Origin: Stramonita haemastoma
Lineage: Eukaryota > Mollusca > Gastropoda > Neogastropoda > Muricidae
DNA length: 64,000 bases
Reading direction: 5' to 3'
Assembly: GCA_030674155.1 (NCBI GenBank)
Contig: CM060329.1
Coordinates: forward strand, 18,673,211-18,737,210
The notes under the pieces are model-generated. The model was given only the letters and a program-made list of their open reading frames with translations, searched no databases and was not told the DNA's origin. A program made the position numbers and the translations under genes. Shown here piece by piece: positions 25,241 through 36,174 of this stretch; position 1 is the stretch's first letter, and every line of letters begins with the position of its first letter.

Positions 25241-25500
25241 TTTGCCCGCCTCCAACCCATCCTCTCCTCCCATGTCTTCCCACCCCTCCCTGCTTCCCAC
25301 CCCTCCCTGCTCCTCCCCCCATCCCCGCCTCCCCCCATCCCCCCTCCCCCTCTCTCTATCCTCCCTCCCACCCCCCCCTCCCACCCCTTCCTTCCCTCCT
25401 CCCCCACCACATCCCTCCACCCCTCCCCATCCAGCCCCCCCCCCCCCCCCCTTGTCCTTCTGCTCCAATTCTTCCCTCCCCCTATCCTTTCCCCCCCTGA
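25241..25500. repeat. C-rich polypyrimidine block (repeat G, arm 1)
   Basis: About 260 bases of CCCCTCC-type sequence on the plus strand. Similar blocks precede the same 400-base sequence at 36175-36665 and, inverted, at 39871-40150, so the block seems to be part of repeat G. Confidence 0.8.
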
Positions 25501-25970
25501 CCTATGCTCCTCCCTGGCACGAACATGGGAAGATAGACAACACAGCACTCCAAAACTCGGAGCATTAGAAGTTAGGGGCAGATCCCCCTTCAGATATGCA
25601 ATTCATAACTCACAGCTTAACTTCTTGCCGTGACATTTTTACAAATTATCATTAAACCAACAAGTTCAAATTCCAAAGGTGTCTTTTACTAAATGTTTAC
25701 AAATTGAAAAACATGTATGTCTACAATCATTTATTTTCGCCTTGTACTTCGCTCACACAGGTCAACAGTAACTCTACAATTTCATATCAAAACTACTGCT
25801 TCATTTCCACCCCATGAAAGCTTTCATCTTTACTACAAGGAAACTGCAAACAATTAAAAGGGATGCAACTTTTTAAAAGGATAATGTAGCCTGTGAAAGG
25901 GAAGTAATATTCACATCAACTGGCACACACACAACTTCAGAATGATTTGGAGGTTGTTATTATTAGAGAT
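25501..25970 (+). repeat. Repeat G head, copy 1
   Basis: Conserved sequence of about 450 bases starting near ACGAACATGGGAAGATAGAC and including CTCGGAGCATTAGAAGTTAG, CAAAGGTGTCTTTTACTAAA and TGAAAGGGAAGTAATATTC. A close inverted copy lies at 39430-39870 and a more diverged direct copy at 36666-37050. No coding potential is clear. It may be the 5' region of a LINE, because each copy runs into an RT piece. Confidence 0.75.
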
Positions 25971-25974
25971 AGAG

Positions 25975-26260
25975 AAAAGGTTGTAGTACTGATCCCTGTG
26001 GTATTGCATATTTCTCAGGTAATAAGGTCAATCTCGTAGGCCCAATTTCAACAAGCTGTTGAGGATTACTGAGAAATGGGTGTAAAATCTTAATGCTTGG
26101 TTGGAAATCTTATGGCATTTTAAATTTTGAATGAAGAAAGTTAAGTAATACTGCGGATGATTATTGCTCCACTGTATTTAAAGTTTTTAACACATTCTAC
26201 GTGCCTGATAAACATTTTAAAGGCAATATTACCTCCCCTTGTTATAAAGAGTAAGATTCC
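25975..26260 (-). pseudogene. LINE reverse-transcriptase fragment (decayed)
   Basis: The minus strand matches 37050-37320 in order, including GGGGAGGTAATATTGCC and CATTTCTCAGTAATC. It encodes a peptide reading Y-A-I-P-Q-G-S-V-L at about 25985-26015. This corresponds to the G-x-P-Q-G-S RT motif of CR1/Jockey-type non-LTR retrotransposons, with the first glycine replaced. The fragment has stops and no full domain. It is inverted relative to the adjoining repeat G head, and a G-rich block (26275-26400, C-rich on the minus strand) lies at its outer end, giving an inverted composite. Confidence 0.65.
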
Positions 26261-26274
26261 TTGTTCATTGCTCC

Positions 26275-26402
26275 TCTGCGAGGAGGGACAGGGTGGGGTG
26301 AGGGGGGATGGGGTGGTGAGGGGGGAAGGGAGGGGAATGGGGTGGGAGAGGAAGGTGGAGGGCAGGAGAGGGTGGGGGGGGAGGTGGAGGGAAGGTTGTG
26401 TA
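26275..26402. repeat. G-rich block
   Basis: GGGGTGGGG-type sequence on the plus strand. It is the counterpart of the C-rich arms of repeat G when read on the minus strand. Potential to form G-quadruplexes. Confidence 0.8.
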
Positions 26403-26499
26403 TGATATGACTGTTTTACTGACCTCGCCCTTTAGACAGACAATCTCTGGAGTCAGTATGTTTGTTCTCCTTTAGTTAAAAGAGAGTACAGGGTGTGAG

Positions 26500-26610
26500 A
26501 GGACGGGGTAGCTCAGTGACATATCAGTTTCTCCACAGACTAGGGTGGTTGCTTCGCGGATGGGTGACCCTTCATGCGCTTTGGCTTTAGTTCAGTCCCT
26601 CAGTTTAGGT
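26500..26610 (+). mobile_element. SINE-C, 5' part, plus-strand copy
   Basis: An A-box-like GGGGTAGCTCAGTGAC (about 26506-26521) is followed by a 5S-like GCGGATGGGTGACCC (about 26557-26571), then CTTTGGCTTTAGTTCAGTCC and CAGTTTAGGTAAAGAT. It shares this layout with the minus-strand copy next door, making a tail-to-tail inverted pair. Confidence 0.65.
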
Positions 26611-26912
26611 AAAGATAAAAAGGTGAAGGTATCCCATAACCTATGTCGCCGTAGGGGAGCGAGGCATCAGAGACACCAGCTTCTCTAGGGGCCAGCATAT
26701 TGAGGGAGCGCCCATCTCTTCTTCGCTGCTTTACCTTCTCTGATCCTAAAGAAGGCAGGTATCCATTTACAGCTAGGTGAACCGGGGGGACTGTCCTAAA
26801 GCTAAGGTGCACAAACGGTCACCCATCCAACTGGTAACCACATTCGATACAGCTTAACTTTGACTTGGGGAAAGCGAGCGCTCTGACCACTTAGCTACAT
26901 TTTCCCACCGTG
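26611..26912 (-). mobile_element. SINE-C, chimeric tRNA/5S-like head
   Basis: On the minus strand, a tRNA-like A box TAGCTAAGTGGTCAGAGCG (about 26881-26900) runs into sequence aligning with the 5S rRNA internal promoter. AGTTAAGCTGTATCGAA (about 26846-26862), TGGTTACCAGTTGG and GGATGGGTGACCG (about 26816-26828) match the 5S box A, intermediate element and box C in order and spacing. A body of about 200 bases follows, ending at ACCTTCACCTTTTTATC. 5S-derived SINEs are an established class (SINE3). The tRNA plus 5S combination in one head is what the sequence shows here. Confidence 0.7.
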
Positions 26913-27237
26913 CTGTCTTTGCTCTAAATTCGCGTTGATTGTTTGCTTTTCTTTAACTCTGATTTCATTTGCTTTCTTCTCCTCTTCTTAATTCCTTTCA
27001 TGAAACTTGTTTGCAGTGCCCCCTTTCTTTCTCCCCCCAAATTTATTTTATTCAGTCGCCATTCTTCTTTATTTCAATTTTTCCTTCATGTCTGGAAAAT
27101 CGAGTCTTTAATTTTCCCCTTAATGTTGTCTTTCAAATCATGAAAAAGGCACGCTAACACAGAGGCAGACACAAAAAAATACAGCGTCAGAGACAAACAC
27201 TGTTGTTTTTTTTTAACGAAGACACGTTTGTATGCAT
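26913..27237. other. Unassigned AT-rich sequence
   Basis: T-rich on the plus strand. No gene or repeat recognised. Confidence 0.4.
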
Positions 27238-27512
<275 letters not shown>

Positions 27513-27877
27513 GCAGACCTGAAGTTAGGGGGCCAGTTTCGTATTATTGGTACAAACTAGTCCTGTTCGTTATTATATCTGTTTTGAGCAATATGCTGAT
27601 GCATCCTGATGCTCTTTGTTGACGTCAAATGCCGAACGAAGGATTGAGTAATCGAAAGTTGGACTTGCAACATAAATCAGACCAGGCTAAGTACTGTATT
27701 GCACTGCGCGGCATACATTCCACTGCCAGTCACAACAGATTGCCCTGCATACAAATTCTGGTTGCTCTTTGGAAGAGCATGGCAACACGGGTGCGACGAC
27801 ATCTTTTTAAATGGGTATTTAACTGTCACTCTCTGTGTTAGAATTTCTTTAAAAAAAACCAAAACACTCTCACTTTT

Positions 27878-27990
27878 CTGTTATTATGTCTACTAGTTCA
27901 AACCACAGGTGCTTGTCTGCAGAATGTTACCGAGGACTAATCTCTTGCTGCCGGGGTTCCTCCAAGTGCACTACATGTCTCGAGCTGCAC
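27878..27990 (-). repeat. Repeat N, copy 1
   Basis: The minus strand matches 36058-36160 with few differences: GTGCACTTG, GCAAGAGATTAGTC, CGGTAACATTCTGCAGACAA and AGTAGACxTAATAACAGA. About 100 bases, function unknown. The other copy touches the outer end of the repeat G structure. Confidence 0.75.
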
Positions 27991-28074
27991 AAGGAACCTC
28001 AGGTTATTGTCTCCACTCCTAGAAAACTTCCATAGCATCATCCAGTGAGAAAGGAACGACAGGCTTTTGACAGG

Positions 28075-28190
28075 AGCTTCTTCTTTATTGAATGCCCAGG
28101 CAGCAACTATTGTTGTCTGTCTAATGAGCGAAAATGCGTTACGCTGCCGTTAAGCGCCTGACAAGTCAGGCCCAGCGCATCCGACTTTGG
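28075..28190 (-). repeat. Repeat O, copy 2
   Basis: The minus strand matches 727-840: GCGCTGGGCCTGAC, CAGGCGCTTAACGGCAGCG, TGCTGCCTGGGC and a GAAGAAG end. Both ends correspond, so this may be a full unit of about 115 bases. Confidence 0.65.
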
Positions 28191-29700
28191 TGTGGCAGAA
28201 AATTATCTTTTGAGCTTTTTTTCAAAAAAGACAGGAGAATGGACCAGGATGGTTGAACATAGACAAGAAGGAGGTGACAGAAAGAAAAGGAACAAGGCCG
28301 AAATTAAGAAGGGGAAATGAAAAGAGGGAATTCCTAGCACAGGATTTTCAGGTGGGGATGCTATTCATGCTGACAGCCCCCACCTCCCTTCCTCGTAAAC
28401 TCTTTGCATTTTTACAGGTTTTTGTTGTTGTGCGTTCCCCAGCTTAACACTCTGGGGGTCACCCAGAATTTGCACTCTGACTCACTCATCCTACCTGGAA
28501 ATCACTGTGAGATTGAAATTTCCCACTGAATGAGGGGTTTACATGTGTGAGTTTTGAAGAATTTCATCATATAGGCAGCCATACTCCAACTTCAAGGGAT
28601 TTGTTTTTCTTTTTTAAAGGAGAGTGCAGATTGTTATGTTATCAGCTTGATATGGCTAAAGGCAATCTCAACTCAACATTTTACAACATAATAACATTTT
28701 AGTGTAGGCCTAGCCTTGGCAATTAGCTGACATCAATAACTGACACAGCTTTTGGCCTGGGCCATTTTCACGGACGTGTTATCTCCAGACTACTGATCTC
28801 TACATCATTATGCTCCTGAATCCCTTTTACTAAGGCAAACTCCACCCAACTGTAAAATAAAGCAGTCTTGACAATGATTACATAGATTTGAATCTGGACT
28901 GGTTGAAATAATGTGCAGAGAGAAAAATCGATATTGTGTTTTAAGAAAGGAAATATTGATGTGGCTGTGGAGTGGTCTGCAAATGCCAGTGACAAACGAA
29001 GGCGGTGGATGTTTCCTCTACAGATACGTACTTCCCCAACAGACCCGGAAACACAGAAACAAAAAAGTTAAAAAACAACTCCAAAAAACAAACTGTTATT
29101 TCCCTGAAGCGATAGGACAATCGATAGAAAGTTTTAGATGGCCTAGCTGTCGAAGAAAAACAACAACCCCCCAAAAAGCCAAAACACAATCAATCAAACA
29201 AAAAGAAAAGCTACATACACACACGCACACGCGCTTGCGCGCGCACGCGCCATAGCAAAGCGAGAAAGGTGGAACTTAATCCTAAAGCACTATACACACG
29301 AAGAGACAGTGCAGTTCTTGTCACGTCTTTGCGGAAGGGCACCATGTGTTGTCATTGTTTTGAAGGCTCAAGGTTTTCAAGTGGCAAGCAAAGGGCTAAA
29401 AGACTTGGCTGGTTAGAGCGTAAATGTTCCTCTATTCTTTGCGACAAAAAATCACGCCTGTGCGCCACAAACCATGCCGAGGAATAAAATCTAAATACGT
29501 GATTTTCCTTGAGTTCTTTTGTTCTATGCATTCTTGCAGCAGAGCTGCTGGGGCACTGACAAGTTGATTTTTTGCTTAAAAATTTGGTCCAACATGTCAA
29601 TCAAGATGTGCTGTTACTTACCCCAAACTTGGTAAGCCAGTGTATCTGATATAAGACCATGTTAAACAGAGACCAATCCCCGAACTCAGAGTGCGGCTAC
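28191..29700. other. Unassigned 1.5 kb of low-copy sequence
   Basis: No recognised gene, RNA or repeat. A short CA/GCGC alternating patch lies at about 29215-29250. Confidence 0.4.
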
Positions 29701-29838
29701 CCTAAAGTTAAAGTCTGTCCCGAGCCTAAGCTCATCAGGCCGTAGCTTATCCCGGTTTCTGTGGCGTTAAGCGACTGAGATTCATAGACTCCCCCCTGGA
29801 TAGGACGCCAGTCTGTCGCAGGGTTAACCCCCAACACC
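29701..29838 (-). mobile_element. SINE-A 3' fragment
   Basis: Nearly identical to the 3' body of the copy at 438-726, including TGTTGGGGGTTAACCC, CCAGGGGGGAGTCTATGAAT, TTAACGCCACAGAAACCGGG and GGGACAGACTTTAA. The tRNA-like head is missing (5' truncation on the sense strand). High similarity suggests relatively recent activity. Confidence 0.8.
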
Positions 29839-30121
29839 CTAAGGGCAGGTAAAAAAGGTTGCGTACGCCAAATCTCACCATTGGTAAAGTTTGGAGCTCT
29901 AGTCGAAGAACGAATAAAAAAAATATCATTCTTGACTGCTGAAGGTGGAGCGAAGCTGTCGGCCTGTTTTCGCAGCAATCCCCACTGGTTTTACAGACCA
30001 ATGCTCATTTGAAATCAGCATAGGTGAAGCATCTACCCAGATTTCCAATACAGAGTCTCAACAGATTTACCACGGCTCGAGGCTGTTTCAACATACACAC
30101 GTTTTTGATTGGTTGGTTGAT

Positions 30122-30190
30122 TATAAATAAATAATAATAATAATAATAATATAATATGGAACTTGTATAGCGCTAAATCTTGTAAAGCGA
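30122..30190. repeat. (ATA)n tract with conserved flank
   Basis: (ATA)n is followed by ACTTGTATAGCGCTAAATC. An (ATA)n next to a TATAGCGC-type sequence is a pattern I recall from dispersed elements in aquatic animals. No second copy was seen in the window. Confidence 0.5.
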
Positions 30191-30639
30191 ACAAATCAAA
30201 GCTGTTTTTTCCTGCGTTTCTTTGCTTCTTTCTTTACTTCATGCTTTGTATTCGCTGGGCACTTACACTAAGGACATTCACAAGTTGAACTTTTCATTCT
30301 CCACTCTCTTACTCTTCGACACCCTGAAGAATTCTGAAGCAGACATGACAGCTGGAGAGGCTGACCACAAGAGTGTGCAAGAAAAAAAACAAACAAATTA
30401 TTCTCTTTGTTTGGTGTATCCAAGGGGGGGGGGGGACTGAACACAAGATTCTGCCAGAAAAAGGGGTTTTTTTGCTTGGTGTATCCAGATACAACTTCAC
30501 CTGCTCATCAAACCCTCGGGATCTCACTGGGACATAACACTGTACTGAATTATTCAGTAAGCAAGTTGAACTGACGGAGCCAGTTCTCTCTGAGTGCCGA
30601 AGTGCATGCTAGGCACGTATATTCGTGTCAACCATACCA
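30191..30639. other. Unassigned sequence
   Basis: No gene recognised. A run of 9 G or more lies at about 30425-30436. Confidence 0.4.
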
Positions 30640-32065
30640 CAGGATGTAAGTGGCTGACAATTTTACCTAAAGCGGATGAATTTGAACATGTGTGCAATAT
30701 GTTCTGCATGCGTTCTCACACAGCATCTTGGTTTATTAACTCATCGAGGACTTTCAGGCAGTGGGGTCAGTATCACTAGTACTATGAACCCTAGAGGAAA
30801 GTTTTTTTCTGAAGCAGAAGTTTTCCTTATTCAGTATTTTTCAGAGGCGAAGTTTCCATATTTCAGTATTTTTCTGAAGCAGAAGTTTTCTGCATCTTCA
30901 GCATTTTCTGAAGGAGAATCTTTCATATTTTCAGTTTTTGAGCAGAATTTTCCATATTTTTCAGTATCTTTCTGAAGCAGAATGTTCCATTTTTCAGTAT
31001 TTTTCTGAAGAAGAAGTTTTCCATATTTGTTCAGTATTTTTCTGAAGCAGAATGTTTCAATTTTCAGTATTTTTTGAAGAAGAAGTTTTCCATATTTGTT
31101 CAGTATTTCTGAAGCAGAATGTTTCCATATTTTCAGTATTTTTCCTCTGCATGCGTTCTCACACAGCATATTGGTTTATTAACTCATCCGGAGGACTTTC
31201 GGGCAGTGGGGTCAGTATCACAGCACTATGAACCCTAGAGGAAAGTATTTTCTGAAGCAGAAGTTTTCCTTATTTTCAGTATTTTTCAGAGGCAGAAGTT
31301 TTCCTTATTTCAGTATTTTTCAGAGGCAGAAGTTTTCCATATTTTCAGTATTTTCTGAAGCAGAAGTTTTCCTTATTTTCAGTATTTTTCAACGGCAGAA
31401 GTTTTCCATATTTTTCAGTATTTTTCTGAAGCAGAAGTTTTCTTTATCTTCAGTATTTTCTGAAGCAGAAGTTTTCCATATTTTTTCAGTATTTTTCTGA
31501 AGCAGAAGTTTTCCATATTTTTCATATTTTTCTGAAGCAGAAGGTTTCCATATTTTCAGTATTTTTCTGAAGCAGAATGTTTCCATATTTCAGTATTTTT
31601 CCTGTGCATGCTTCTCTACAGCATCTTGGTTTATTAACTCATCCGGAGGACTTTCAGGCAGTGGAGTCAGTATCACTAGCACTATGAACCTTAGAGGAAA
31701 GTATTTTTCTGAAGCAATTTTCCTTATTTTTCAGTATTTTTCTGAAGCAGAATGTTTCATATTTTCAGTATCTTTCCTCTGCATGCGTTCTCACACAGCA
31801 TCTTGGTTTATTAATCTCCGGAGGACTTTCAGGCAGTGGAGTCAGTATCACTAGCACTATGACCTTAGAGGAAAGTTTTTCTGAAGCAGAAGTTTTCCTT
31901 ATTTTTCAGTATTTTTTGAAGCAGAATGTTTCCTATTTTCAGTATCTTTCCTCTGCATGCGTTCTCACACGCATCTTGGTTTATTAACTCATCAGGAGGA
32001 CTTTGGGGCAGTGGAGTCAGTATCACTAGCACTATGAACCCTAGAGGAAAGTATTTTCCTCTATC
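30640..32065. repeat. Composite satellite with SINE-derived higher-order unit
   Basis: Tandem 30-40 base units of the type CAGTATTTTTCTGAAGCAG plus AAGTTTTCCATATTT fill most of the block. A longer unit of about 100 bases interrupts them about five times (starting near 30706, 31147, 31597, 31773 and 31953). It contains TGCATGCGTTCTCACACAGC, TTGGTTTATTAACTCATC, GGAGGACTTTCAGGCAGTGG and CACTATGAACCCTAGAGG. The first long unit is preceded by sequence matching the minus-strand SINE-B body (AAAGCGGATG, TGTGCAATATGTTCTGC), so the array appears seeded by a SINE-B copy. Lys/Phe-rich frames across it are not genes. Confidence 0.85.
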
Positions 32066-32229
32066 AAAGTTAGGAAAGTATAGCGGTACTGATTCTATTG
32101 CTTTGAAAGTCCTCAGATCCTCCTCAGACACTCTTCAGCAGCGAGTGGAACCCAAACAATTGATTATTCATATCGCCTGCTTTAACTGTGTTTTCTCTCC
32201 TCAGCTAAAGCTCTGGGGTTCACGAAAAC

Positions 32230-32575
32230 GTCAAATCGTGTGTATGCGACCGTTTTTACGCGTAGCCATATTTCGACTACAGGGACAATGTCTAAACACG
32301 ACACCAGTTTACATGCATTTAAAAAAAAACTGTCACCAGTTCATACAGTCATGCATGGTCTACTCCTTGGAAAGGCGGAACGGGTTTTAGAGTGTTCGCA
32401 AAATGTTCTGTGTTCGTTCGCACATAGGATCACGGTCTCGTCTGAAGAACTTTGGAGTTGTACTGATGTTAACTCCAGGACAAAACTCCCTGAAACGGGC
32501 GCATTGGTGGAGGCTTGAACTCAGGCCGTCAGATTGCCAGCACAACGCTGTAACCACTAAGCTAGCCCGCCCTCC
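32230..32575 (-). mobile_element. SINE-B' with alternative 3' end
   Basis: The minus strand shows a degenerate tRNA-like head (TAGCTTAGTGGTTACAGCG at about 32552-32570, AGTTCAAGCCTCC near 32508-32520), the SINE-B body, and the alternative end with GTGTCGTGTTTAGACATTG, TAAAAACGG and TCGCATACACACG. It matches 2489-2862 over head, body and tail. Confidence 0.75.
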
Positions 32576-32990
32576 ACCCCTTTCATTTGACTGTATGTAA
32601 AAGTCTATAATATAATGAAAGAAATCAACAGCTTGTAGTTTATCCGATACAGCTATCAAAGCCGGTAACAGTTTTATAATTATTTAGATATCCGTTATGA
32701 ACAGGATCCAAACGAGCTTTGTTCATTGCGGAATGGTTCTTAGCAAGACCTTTTTTTTTTTTTACACTGACGTGTATTTTTGGAACAAGGCAACTCATTT
32801 GAGAAAGAGGCTTTCGTGACAAAAGTCAATAAAATGTGGAAAATTAAGTTCTTATTCGCTCTTGTTAACTTCGTATTTTGTTTGTTTGTTTGTTTATTTT
32901 TAATCTGAAGCAATTCATTTTTATCATTATTTTGTTTTCCTTCCTCCTCCAAATTCTGCTGTTTACTTTTGCTCTCGATCTATTTGTGTT
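32576..32990. other. Unassigned AT-rich sequence
   Basis: AT-rich, with a T run at about 32752-32763 and (TTTG)n near 32878-32892. No gene recognised. Confidence 0.4.
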
Positions 32991-33050
32991 CCTGTCTCTG
33001 TCTCCGTCTGTCTGCCTGTCTGTGTCCATGTCTTCTGTCTGTCTGTCTGC

Positions 33051-33089
<39 letters not shown>

Positions 33090-33109
33090 GCTATCTATCT
33101 ATCTATCTA

Positions 33110-33150
<41 letters not shown>
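32991..33150. repeat. (TCTG)n/(TATC)n microsatellite
   Basis: (TCTG)n with an internal (TATC)n block at about 33090-33110. Confidence 0.95.
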
Positions 33151-33179
33151 TCCCCCTTTATATAAAAATAATTTTCTTT

Positions 33180-33300
33180 ACATTTACTTGAAATTATTAG
33201 TTGCGATATTATCAATGATAGGTCTTTCTCAGTTCAAGGGCAGGATGAAAAAAGTACAATTTTTATCTGTAGCCTTTGGAAATAAAGATTACCAATCAAT
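33180..33300 (+). mobile_element. LINE 3'-end fragment (CR1-like tail)
   Basis: Contains AAGGGCAGGATGAAAAAAGT and AATAAAGATT, then (CAAT)n. This parallels GAGGGCTGGATGAAAAAAAG and the AATAAAAT end of the large LINE at 52068-52140. It abuts a CT tract at its 3' side on the sense strand. Only the last 100 or so bases are recognisable. Confidence 0.55.
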
Positions 33301-33323
33301 CAGTCAGTAATCCCTCTCCTCCC

Positions 33324-33412
<89 letters not shown>

Positions 33413-33413
33413 C
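33301..33413. repeat. (CT)n tract
   Basis: CT repeat with CTCC interruptions between a LINE tail and a SINE-B copy. Confidence 0.95.
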
Positions 33414-33598
33414 AACATCTTGCGCACACGTTAAATCCTGTTCCGCTTTTCGTAAGAGTAGGTCATCGTGTACTGGTTGGAACAGATGACTTTTACAAAA
33501 CTGCATACACACGGGACCGGATGTAAAAAAGCACAAGAGTGCTTATTCCATTATCCTCGATATAAAAGAATAAATCAAATCAAATCAAATCAATGAAA
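33414..33598 (+). mobile_element. SINE-B, 5'-truncated, between CT tracts
   Basis: Begins AACATCTTGCGCACACGTTA and runs colinearly with SINE-B to the tail GATATAAAAGAATAAATC and (AAATC)n. CT sequence lies on both sides on the sense strand. The 5' breakpoint differs from the copies at 10361 and 16214. Confidence 0.87.
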
Positions 33599-34217
<619 letters not shown>

Positions 34218-34384
34218 CTGTTTTTGTTGACAGAATACAAGGAAGGAGAGAGTAGGGCAGAAGCAGGCAGACAGGCAGGCGAACAGACATGCATGGAGAG
34301 AGTGAGAGAAAGAAATAGGGTTTACCCCCCCCCCCACACACACACACACACAAGACATAAAACGAAAGGCAGGACTAATTAGAG

Positions 34385-34605
34385 ACGGCAATGAAAAGAG
34401 GTAAATAGACAGACAGGTAAACAGACATACAGGCAGGTGAATAGACAGACAGGTAAACAGACATCAAGGCAGGTAAATAGACACAGGTAAACAGACAAAC
34501 AGGCAGGTAAATAGACAGACAGGTAAACAGAAAGACATAGGTAAACAGACAGACAGGTGAACAGACAGCCAGAAAGTTAAAAAGACACACAGGTAAACAG
34601 ACAGA
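34385..34605. repeat. Minisatellite of AGACAGACAGGTAAAC type
   Basis: Irregular tandem array with units of about 16-20 bases built from GGTAAACAGACA and GGTAAATAGACA, with length variants. Confidence 0.85.
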
Positions 34606-34609
34606 CAGA

Positions 34610-34912
34610 AATGATGGTAAAGAAAGACTGACAATGAAATGGTACTCGTAGACTATAATAATAACATTGACGATTATTGTTAATGCATTTATTGCCCCCA
34701 TCTCCCCCGTCTCTTTCTCTATCTGTCTGTCTGTCTGTCCTGCTCTCTCTCTGTCTCTCGTCTTCTCTCTGGTGCATGCGTGCGTGCGGTGTTGTTGTGT
34801 GTGTGTGTGTGTGCATGTGTCCGTGTGTGTATATGCGTGTTTGTGTGTATAGATAGGGAAGGTATAGTAGATAAACAGACAGAACAGCGACAGACAGACA
34901 GCAGACAGACAG
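34610..34912. other. Unassigned sequence with short simple repeats
   Basis: Short TCTG, CT and GT repeats (34715-34850) in low-copy sequence. No gene recognised. Confidence 0.5.
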
Positions 34913-35060
34913 GACAGATAGATAGATAGATAGATATAGATTAGATAGATAGAAATAGATATAAGATAGATAGATAGATAGAAATAAGATAGATAGATAG
35001 ATAGAAAAGATATCCCTCTCCCTTTTGTTTCTCTCTTTTCTTCATTCTTTCATCTTCTCT
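34913..35060. repeat. (GATA)n with adjoining CT-rich unit
   Basis: (GATA)n (34917-35008) is followed by CTCTCTTTTCTTCATTCTTT and CATCTTCTCTCCCA. The same combination occurs at 40200-40300, so (GATA)n plus this flank behaves as one dispersed unit. Confidence 0.75.
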
Positions 35061-35061
35061 C

Positions 35062-35330
35062 CCACCCAATCCAATCCAATGATGTTGTTTAGAGCCACTC
35101 GATCGCACAGGCCATATCGGGGTTGTCACCTCGTCACATTTTAAAACTCGTATTAAAAGTGTGCAACTATATACAGTTTAAAATGGGGTATAAAACCAAC
35201 TTGACTGTCCTTGCTTGTATCGACGCCCTGGTCAACCATAAGGGTCAGCCCAGGACGGCCATTGCGTTGTGGGAAAGCCCACATCGATCACACACATAAA
35301 ATGAGATGAACCAAACCCAAATTCTTATCC
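35062..35330 (+). repeat. Repeat J, unassigned, with (CCAAT)n edge
   Basis: Starts with CCAATCCAATCCAAT and TTTAGAGCCACTCGATCGC, then GGCCATATCGGGG. A pentanucleotide edge of this kind resembles a retroposon tail on the minus strand. No second copy is visible in the window, so the call rests on edge structure. Confidence 0.4.
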
Positions 35331-35334
35331 CCGA

Positions 35335-35600
35335 TGTTGAAATACGGATGCGTCAATAGTGGGTAACGGTTGCATACACAAAATATCACCTTCTACCAGG
35401 GAATGAGAAAAAAAAATTAATATCGACTGTGCATCATCGATTTATTATTTTTTGTGACATGCCTCCGGAATGGGACATGTGTTTCCACAAAGCGTGTTGA
35501 TGACCAGAATAAAACGATTAAAGTGGTGAGGAGAACAGAGGGAATTTCACTTGCAGATTGATCCTGTTCATAGAAAACTGGAATTTGCCCCTCCCCTCCT
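35335..35600 (+). repeat. Module F of composite repeat, copy 1
   Basis: Very similar to 41195-41490: TGCGTCAATAGTGGGTAA, ATATCGACTGTGCATCATCG, TGTTTCCACAAAGCGTGTTG and ATTTCACTTGCAGATTGATC. More diverged copies lie at 43945, 56240 and 61540, all on the plus strand. No coding potential. Followed, as in other copies, by simple repeats. Confidence 0.8.
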
Positions 35601-35700
35601 CCCCCCCCCACTTCACCCCTACCCCCACCCCCTCTACCCCCCTCCCCTTTCCCTCCCTCCATCCGAAGGACGGTGTGTGTGTGCGTGTGTGTTTGTGTGT
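35585..35700. repeat. C-rich block and short (GT)n
   Basis: CCCCTCC-type sequence at about 35587-35660, then GTGTGTGCGTGTGTG to 35700. Confidence 0.85.
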
Positions 35701-35805
35701 TGTTGTTGGCTGTGGCTGTTGTTTATTTGGTTGTTGATGAAGTATTTATTCATAACGTGACCTGAGGTTCAAAGTGCAGCTCGATACATGTAGAGGGGAT
35801 TTTTC

Positions 35806-36055
35806 CCTTGGAGTTAACATCAGTGCTGACTCCACTCTCCCCACAAGTCTTTCGGATGAGACCCGTGTGCGAGCACACGCAGAACATCTTGCGCACACGT
35901 TAAATCCTGTTCCGCTTTTCGTAAGAGTAGGCCATCGTGTGCCTGTGGGAACAGATGACATTTACAAAACTGCATACACACGGGGACTGGATGTAAAAAG
36001 CGTATGATTGTTTATTCCATTATCCTCGATATAAAAGAATAAAGAAAGAATAAAG
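35806..36055 (+). mobile_element. SINE-B, head truncated
   Basis: From GGAGTTAACATCAGTGCTGA through GCGCACACGTTAAATCCTG and GTAAGAGTAGGCCATCG to TTATCCTCGATATAAAAGAA and an (AAAG)-type tail. A short deletion removes the TTTAAACCGAGGC segment. Not flanked by CT. Confidence 0.85.
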
Positions 36056-36057
36056 AA

Positions 36058-36160
36058 AAGTGCACTTGCAAGAACTCCAGCGGCAAGAGATTAGTCTCCG
36101 GTAACATTCTGCAGACAAGCGCCTGTGCTATGAACCAGTAGACCTAATAACAGAGAAGTG
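36058..36160 (+). repeat. Repeat N, copy 2
   Basis: Near-identical, inverted relative to 27878-27990. It lies between the SINE-B tail and a GA patch at the outer edge of the repeat G structure. Confidence 0.75.
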
Positions 36161-36174
36161 AGAGAGAGAGAGAA

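Noticed and set aside
26816..26866. 5S rRNA gene
   Set aside because: Only the internal promoter region resembles 5S; the 5' and 3' stems are absent and a tRNA-like box lies upstream. Interpreted as a SINE head.
30831..31586. Lys/Phe-rich frames on both strands of the 31 kb block
   Set aside because: They follow the period of the tandem repeat and carry no domain.
30640..32065. CRISPR array
   Set aside because: Units are adjacent and diverged without unique spacers of constant length, and the context is eukaryotic. It is a satellite.
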